Assembly: GCA_003022745.1 (NCBI GenBank)
Contig: PXSU01000090.1
Location: forward strand, 1-10,413
Reading direction: 5' to 3'
Length of the DNA: 10,413 nucleotides
DNA from: Halobacteriales archaeon SW_9_67_25
GTDB taxonomy: Archaea; Halobacteriota; Halobacteria; Halobacteriales; Haloarculaceae
Below the pieces are notes generated by a model, which was not told the DNA's origin, made no database searches, and saw only the letters and a list, made by a program, of their open reading frames with translations. Shown here one piece after another: positions 6,030-10,413 of this stretch. Each line of letters begins with the position of its first letter. Positions within the stretch are counted from its first letter, which is position 1. The position numbers were made by a program, and so were the translations under genes.

Positions 6030-7299
6030 TGGCTGATACTGATCGCTGTCGTCCGGTACCGGGCCGACCGCACGACGTTCCGCGGTCGACGGCGTACGTG
6101 TTCGCCGCGGCATAACAGTCCTGCCAGCCCGTGTACTCGTCCTCGGTGTGGGATTTGCCGTCCTCGCTGACCGCGAATACCATGCCCGTGTCCATGTGGT
6201 CGGTCATGTGGGCGGCGTCGTGGCCGGCACCGCTGAAGATGCGCATACTCTCGTAGCCGAGGTGGTCGGCCGCCGCCTGGACCGCGGTCACGCACTGCTC
6301 GGAGAAGTGCACGGGGTCGGACCACATGCGGTCCTCGTACTCCCAGCCGACGCCCTCGCGGTCGGCGGCACACTCGGCCTACGCGAGCACCCGCTCGCGG
6401 GCCTCCTCGATGACCGCCTCCTCGGGGTCCCGGAAACCCCAGGTGAAGGTTACCTCCTCGGGGATGATATTGATGGAGTTGGGTTCGGCGTCGATGTAGC
6501 CCGTCGTCCCGACCGTGCGGTCCCCGAGGGTACCGGGGATGCGACGGATCTGGGTGATCACGTCGGCGGCCGCGACGAGCGCGTCGCTACGGTGGTGCAT
6601 CGGCGTCGGACCCGAGTGGTCGGCCTCGCCGTGGAAGGTGATCGCCCCCCACGTGAACCCGACGATGCCGGTCACGACGCCGACGTCGGCGCCCGCTTCC
6701 TCGAGGTAGGGGCCCTGCTCGATGTGGAGTTCGAGGTACGCCTCGTAATCCTCGGTCGGTTCGGCGGGGTGGTCACCCTTGTAACCGATCCGTTCGAGTT
6801 CGTTTTCCAGCCGGTTGCCGTCGGTGTCGCGCCTGTCGTACTCGGTTTCGATGTCGTGTGCGCCCGCCCAGACACCCGACCCCTGCATCGCGGGCTGGAA
6901 GCGGGACCCCTCCTCGTTGGTCCAGTTGACCACCTCGACCGGGTGGCGGGTCGTAACCCCCCGGTCGTTCAGTTCGCGGACGAACTCCAGGGCGGCCACG
7001 ACACCCATCGCGCCGTCGTAGATGCCGCCGTAGGGCTGGCTGTCGAGGTGCGAGCCGACCAGCACCGTCCCCGCGTCGGGGTCGCTGCCATCCCGGCGCG
7101 CGAACATGTTGCCGAACTCGTCGACGCGGACGGCCAGTCCCGCGTCCTCGCACTGTCTCGTAAACCAGTCCCGGACGCGCCGGTCGGCGTCTGAGAGAGT
7201 CAACCGGTGGAGACCGCCGCCGTCCGTGGCGCCGATCTCGGCCTGCTCTTGCATCGTCGCAACGAACCTGTCCTCGTCGAGTGAAAACGTGTCTGTCAT
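6016..7299 (-). pseudogene. N-carbamoyl-L-amino-acid hydrolase / allantoate amidohydrolase (M20), broken by in-frame TAG
   Basis: The intact enzyme is a dimetal M20-type hydrolase that splits N-carbamoyl amino acids (or allantoate or ureidopropionate) into the amino compound, CO2 and ammonia. The first 306 residues hold most metal-site motifs: GSHLDS (H84), GGIYDGAMG (D95), NEEGSRF (E129, E130), LHIEQGPYLE (H192), and the dimerisation domain with GEADHSGPTPM. Then TAG at 6381-6379 stops the frame after ERVLA. The same frame continues with family sequence (EYEDR, FSGAGHDAAHM, then SHTEDEYT carrying the last ligand H384) to about 6091. Beyond that come about 24 unrelated codons to TAA at 6016. 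A single G-to-T change of GAG would make the TAG. The far C-terminus is also replaced. A truncated 306-residue product would lack the last metal ligand. Start 7299 is supported by a promoter box. Confidence 0.85.
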
Positions 7300-7326
7300 A
7301 CCCCTCGAGGGTGGGTCGGTGCACTG

Positions 7327-7331
7327 TTAAA
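7327..7331 (-). promoter_or_regulatory. TATA-like promoter box of the broken M20 hydrolase gene
   Basis: TTTAA on the minus strand lies at -28 to -32 from the ATG at 7299. The promoter appears unharmed although the gene is broken, which suggests the nonsense mutation is fairly recent. Confidence 0.45.
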
Positions 7332-7387
7332 TCCACAGGTCCATGGCAACTATCCTGGCTCGCCGACTGGCGGCTGTCCGGGCACCC

Positions 7388-8227
7388 CTACAGCTCGGCG
7401 AGCAACTCGCGGGTTGCCTGCCGGACCGCCTCGTCACTGGACTGGGAGGGTTCCCAGCCCAGTCCTGCGAGCTTCTCGACCGAGAGGCGCATCCGCGGGA
7501 CGTCACCGGTCCAGCCCCGGTCGCCGCCCGTGTACACGCGGTCGAGGTCCAGCCCCATCTCCTCGGCCACGATGTCGGCGATCCGGTCGACCGACGTCGT
7601 CGTCCGCGTGCCGAGGTTATAGACGTTGAACGCCCCGTCGGCGCCCGCCACGACCGCGAGCATCGCGTCGAGACACTCCTCGATGTGCATGTAGGACTTC
7701 TCCTGGCGGCCGTCCCCCAGTATCTCCAGCGTGTCCGGGTCCGCCCGGAGTTTCTCGATGAAGTCCGGAACGACGGCCCCCTCGGCGAGTTTGGCGGCGC
7801 CGTAGGCGCTGATCGGTTCGAGGGGCGCGTAGTCCTCTGGCGTCGGCCGCGGCGCCTCCCCGTAGACCGTCGACGAGGAGGTGTACGCGAGGTTCCGGAC
7901 GCCCACGTCACACATCCGTTCGAGGACGTTGTAGGTCATCGCGACGTTGTCCTCGAACTGCCGGCGGGGCTGGTCCGTGTCGACGAGTTTGGCCGCCGCG
8001 AAGTGAAAGACAGCGTCGACATCCGCGCTGATTGCCTCCGCGACGACTGCGGGGTCGGTGCAGTCGCCGGCCACGAAGTCGGCATCGTCGGGCACCCACT
8101 CGCGGCGGCCGTTCGAGCAGTCGTCGACGACGGTGACGTCGTTGTCGGGGGAGAGCCGTTCGGCGAGGTGCGAGCCGACGAACCCTGCCCCGCCCGTGAC
8201 GACCACGTCCCGTCCCGTCAGGTCCAT
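7388..8227 (-). CDS. NAD-dependent sugar-nucleotide epimerase/dehydratase (GalE-like) with probable internal deletion
   Basis: This extended short-chain dehydrogenase has 279 residues, while relatives usually have 300 or more. They epimerise or dehydrate NDP-sugars for cell-surface glycans. The NAD-binding motif TGGAGFVGSH (11-20) is intact, with an acidic residue after the second strand (VVDD, 33-36), FHFAAA (75-80), the catalytic TSSSTVYG (116-123) and the Y142-x3-K146 pair. Immediately after K146 the sequence jumps from KLAE to GAVVPDFIEKL. In relatives about 30 residues intervene, including the strand and loop with the conserved R-x-x-N-x-x-G-P-R segment that lines the substrate pocket. 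The reading frame is kept. So the protein may be made but is probably inactive. The C-terminal substrate domain (LGDGRQEKSYMHIEEC, NLGT) is otherwise normal. ATG 8227 lies 13 bases after the uvrC stop, so the two likely form an operon. The start was chosen by the Rossmann motif; the longer open frame upstream is a uvrC shadow. Confidence 0.85.
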   Translation of the reverse strand: MDLTGRDVVVTGGAGFVGSHLAERLSPDNDVTVVDDCSNGRREWVPDDADFVAGDCTDPAVVAEAISADVDAVFHFAAAKLVDTDQPRRQFEDNVAMTYNVLERMCDVGVRNLAYTSSSTVYGEAPRPTPEDYAPLEPISAYGAAKLAEGAVVPDFIEKLRADPDTLEILGDGRQEKSYMHIEECLDAMLAVVAGADGAFNVYNLGTRTTTSVDRIADIVAEEMGLDLDRVYTGGDRGWTGDVPRMRLSVEKLAGLGWEPSQSSDEAVRQATRELLAEL

Positions 8228-8240
8228 GCCAGTGGGTCCG

Positions 8241-9875
8241 TCACTGGCGGGGGCGGGTCTGCCGGCCGACTCCGCGGATGCCATCAAGCGGGGTCGACAC
8301 CTCGTCCCGGACGGTTTCGTGGTACTGCCGAGCGAAGCGGTGAGCCTCGTCGCGGACACGCTGGAGCAAGTGGAGTTCGGGCGCGTCGGCCGTCCAGTCG
8401 TACGTTCCGTCGGGCGTGACCACCCGCTCCTCCGCCTTGGCGAGAGCAATCGCGGGCACGGCCCACCCCGCCTCCGCGATGGCATCGCGGGCGGCGTCGA
8501 GTTGCCCCCGGCCGCCGTCGATCAACAGGAGGTCGGGGTCCGGGCGGTCGTCCCGCCCTGCCACTGCGCGCGCTGCTCGCCAGGCCACGAGTTCGCGCAT
8601 GCTGGCGTAGTCGTCGTTGTCCTCGGGGAGTTTCTTGCGCCGGTAGTCGGCCTTTTCCGGGTCGCCGTCGACGAAGGCGACGTCGCTGCCGACCACGGCC
8701 CGGCCGCCGGCGTGGCTGACGTCGAACCCCTCGATACGGCGGGCCTCGGAGAGGCCGAGCGCCTCGGCCAGGGCCCGGGTCTCGTCGGCGCGGTGTTCGG
8801 TCCGGCGGGCGTTCTTCATCGCCAGGTCAACGAGGGTTGCCTCGCGGCCGGCCCCTGGAACGCGCAGGTCGACGCCGACATCGGCCAACCACGCCTCCAC
8901 CCCCTCGCCGACCGGGCGCTCGGGACACAGCACCGCGTCGGGCAACTCGCGTTCGGCGTAGTACTGGGGAATGAACGCGCCCAGCACGGCCGCGGGCGTC
9001 TCGCCGCCAGCCGTTTCGAGGGTGTGCCGGTCGCGCTCGACGAGTTTTCCCCCCTCGGCGTGGAGCCGCGCGACCGTCGCATCCCAGCCCTTGATCGCGA
9101 CGCCGAGCACGTCGAGGACCTCCCGCCCGGCCTCGCCGGCGGCACTGACGGCCGCGTCGCCGGTCCCCTGGAACGCCTCGACCGCATCGAGGCGGTCCCG
9201 GAGGTTGGCAGCGCGCTCGAACTCCCGGTTCTCGGCTGCGGCCTCCATCTCGCGGCGCATGGGGTCCGCGAGGATGCCCGTCTCGCCACCGAAGAAGCGC
9301 TCGACCGCCTCCACGTCCGCCAGGTACGACTCGCGGTCGATCTCGCCGGTACAGGGGGCCGTACAGAGCCCGATGTCGTAGTCGATGCACGGGCGGTCCC
9401 GGCCCGCGTACTTGTGGTCGGAACACCCCCGGAGGCCGTAGACCTCCCGGAGTGCCTTCAGGACCGTCTCGACCTGGCCCTTGTCGGTGAAGGGCCCGTA
9501 GACCGTCGCGCTCTCCGCGGGGTCCCGTGTCACCTCGATCCGCGGGAACGGGTGGCCGGTCAGTTGGACGAGGGGATAGGATTTGTCGTCCGTCAGCCGG
9601 ACGTTGTAGCGTGGCCGGTGACGCTTGATGAGGTTCGCCTCCAGGAGCAACGCCTGTGTCTCTGTGTCGGTGACCGCCACCTCCACCCCGTCGGCTCGGT
9701 GCACCATCTCCCGGATGCGTTCGGTTCGGGGGTCGGCGTACGAGCGGACCCGCTCGCGCAGACTCACAGCCTTGCCCACGTACAGTACCCGCTCGGACTC
9801 TTGCGAGCGAAACTGGTAGACGCCGGGCTCGGCGGGCAGGTCTGCCGCCGCGTCCCTGACCCCGCTGTGGTCCAT
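8241..9875 (-). CDS. uvrC: UvrC, excinuclease ABC subunit C, apparently lacking the C-terminal HhH domain
   Basis: UvrC makes the two incisions in UvrABC nucleotide excision repair. In order: GIY-YIG nuclease (GVY at 18-20, LYVGK at 31-35, E79), a Cys cluster C151, C163, C171, C175 expected to bind an iron-sulfur cluster, the UVR motif that contacts UvrB (about 206-236), and an RNase H-like nuclease with D385 (FDVSH), D403/D405 (VDGDP), D453 (LIDGGRGQL) and H512 (DEAHRFA). The chain has 544 residues. Relatives continue after the VST-LD-GVG segment with two helix-hairpin-helix motifs, but here the frame ends with [13 protein letters not shown], only the first loop of the first motif. About 35-40 residues seem lost and the next gene starts 13 bases later. 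That domain helps the 5' incision and DNA binding, so repair may be impaired. Start 9875 fits the usual N-terminus. Confidence 0.92.
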   Translation of the reverse strand: MDHSGVRDAAADLPAEPGVYQFRSQESERVLYVGKAVSLRERVRSYADPRTERIREMVHRADGVEVAVTDTETQALLLEANLIKRHRPRYNVRLTDDKSYPLVQLTGHPFPRIEVTRDPAESATVYGPFTDKGQVETVLKALREVYGLRGCSDHKYAGRDRPCIDYDIGLCTAPCTGEIDRESYLADVEAVERFFGGETGILADPMRREMEAAAENREFERAANLRDRLDAVEAFQGTGDAAVSAAGEAGREVLDVLGVAIKGWDATVARLHAEGGKLVERDRHTLETAGGETPAAVLGAFIPQYYAERELPDAVLCPERPVGEGVEAWLADVGVDLRVPGAGREATLVDLAMKNARRTEHRADETRALAEALGLSEARRIEGFDVSHAGGRAVVGSDVAFVDGDPEKADYRRKKLPEDNDDYASMRELVAWRAARAVAGRDDRPDPDLLLIDGGRGQLDAARDAIAEAGWAVPAIALAKAEERVVTPDGTYDWTADAPELHLLQRVRDEAHRFARQYHETVRDEVSTPLDGIRGVGRQTRPRQ

Positions 9876-9930
9876 ACACTACCGTAGACTGCGGGAGGAT
9901 TTCAGGGTCACGGGTCCTGGCTGTCGGCGT

Positions 9931-10413
9931 TCAAGGCTCGCTCACGTCCAGGACAGGCTTGATGGTGTGGCCCTCCTCTGCGTCGTGGATGGCCCGGTGG
10001 ATGTCGGCGAAGTCGTAGTGGGTGACGATCTCGTCGAAGGGGAACCGGCCCTGCTTGTAAAGGTCGAGCAGCGTCGGAATGAACAGTTCGGGGACAGCAT
10101 CACCCTCGATGATGCCACGGAGTTTGTGCCCGAAGTGGAAGGTATGCATGTCGAGGCTGACCTCCGTGCCGGCAGGGGCGGCGCCGATCAGCCCACACTC
10201 TCCGGGGATGCGCGTACAGTCGACAGCCTGCCGGAGCACCTCGGGAACGGCGGTCGTCTCAAGCGAGTAATCGGCGCCCCCGTCGGTGATGTCCCGGACC
10301 GCGCCGACGATGTCCTCGCTCTCGTCGGGGTTGATAGTGTGGGTCGCGCCGAGGTCGGCCGCCGTCTCCAGGCGCTCGCCGTTGATGTCGACGGCGATGA
10401 TCCGGGTACAGCT
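9931..10413 (-). CDS. Zinc-type (MDR) alcohol dehydrogenase, C-terminal part (runs off right edge)
   Basis: The last 160 residues of a medium-chain NAD(P)-dependent alcohol dehydrogenase are visible, read from the window edge to TGA at 9933-9931. The visible part contains the end of the Rossmann fold: IIAVDINGERLETAADLGA, where the Asp after the second strand suggests NAD rather than NADP, then THTINPDESED and GGADYSLETT. The C-terminal lobe has GLIGAAPAGTEVSLDMHTF, GIIEGDAVPELFIP, then FPFDEIVTHYDFADIHRAIHD and GHTIKPVL. These segments resemble aryl-alcohol and class III-like dehydrogenases. The catalytic zinc ligands would be in the missing N-terminal half. The substrate is unknown. The gene ends 55 bases before the uvrC start on the same strand. 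No lesion is visible in this part. Confidence 0.9.
   Translation of the reverse strand, partial: SCTRIIAVDINGERLETAADLGATHTINPDESEDIVGAVRDITDGGADYSLETTAVPEVLRQAVDCTRIPGECGLIGAAPAGTEVSLDMHTFHFGHKLRGIIEGDAVPELFIPTLLDLYKQGRFPFDEIVTHYDFADIHRAIHDAEEGHTIKPVLDVSEP

Noticed and set aside
6379..6381. TAG read as pyrrolysine or another recoding event
   Set aside because: Nothing nearby suggests a pyl system, and a glutamate codon one base away explains it. The gene's C-terminus is replaced as well, which fits decay.
8058..9887. Plus-strand open frame of about 600 codons opposite uvrC
   Set aside because: Antisense shadow of uvrC and the epimerase start, with no recognisable domain. Long antisense frames are expected in GC-rich haloarchaeal DNA.
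1..10413. CRISPR array, defence island or transposase gene
   Set aside because: No regularly spaced repeats, no Cas, toxin-antitoxin or nuclease-defence motifs and no transposase catalytic motif were seen on either strand.

Overview
The window looks like chromosomal DNA of a haloarchaeon (class Halobacteria). The evidence is very high GC, strongly acidic proteins, a fused-doublet archaeal histone beside a multi-OB-fold RPA, a DUF7504-type protein and TATA-like boxes placed 25-34 bases before start codons with little or no Shine-Dalgarno sequence (the leaderless haloarchaeal pattern). No genus can be named from the sequence alone.

Left part (1-2.3 kb, minus strand): a DNA-packaging and ssDNA-binding cluster read right to left. 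It holds a three-OB-fold RPA, then the histone with its own promoter, then a histone-deacetylase-superfamily gene that overlaps the histone stop by ATGA and leaves the window. From 2.4 to 4.2 kb: a decayed lipoprotein gene, a 110-bp element with perfect 16-bp terminal inverted repeats, an intact DUF7504 gene, tRNA-Arg(GCG) with a perfect 9-bp-arm palindrome just upstream, and a 3' fragment of an MscS-type channel gene.

Middle (4.2-7.3 kb): an intact plus-strand hydantoinase/dihydropyrimidinase-family gene, then on the minus strand a remnant of an L-asparaginase gene and an N-carbamoyl-amino-acid hydrolase gene stopped by an in-frame TAG. Together these would have opened cyclic ureides, removed the carbamoyl group and released ammonia. 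Only the first step still looks intact here.

Right part (7.3-10.4 kb, minus strand): a sugar-nucleotide epimerase that seems to lack about 30 internal residues, UvrC that seems to lack its C-terminal helix-hairpin-helix domain, and the 3' part of a zinc-type alcohol dehydrogenase.

The most striking feature is the number of lesions in one window: a frameshift, a nonsense codon, gene fragments and several apparent deletions of tens to about 200 bp, next to perfectly intact genes. This could be real gene decay (or, for some, assembly error). I found no CRISPR array, transposase gene, rRNA or defence system.
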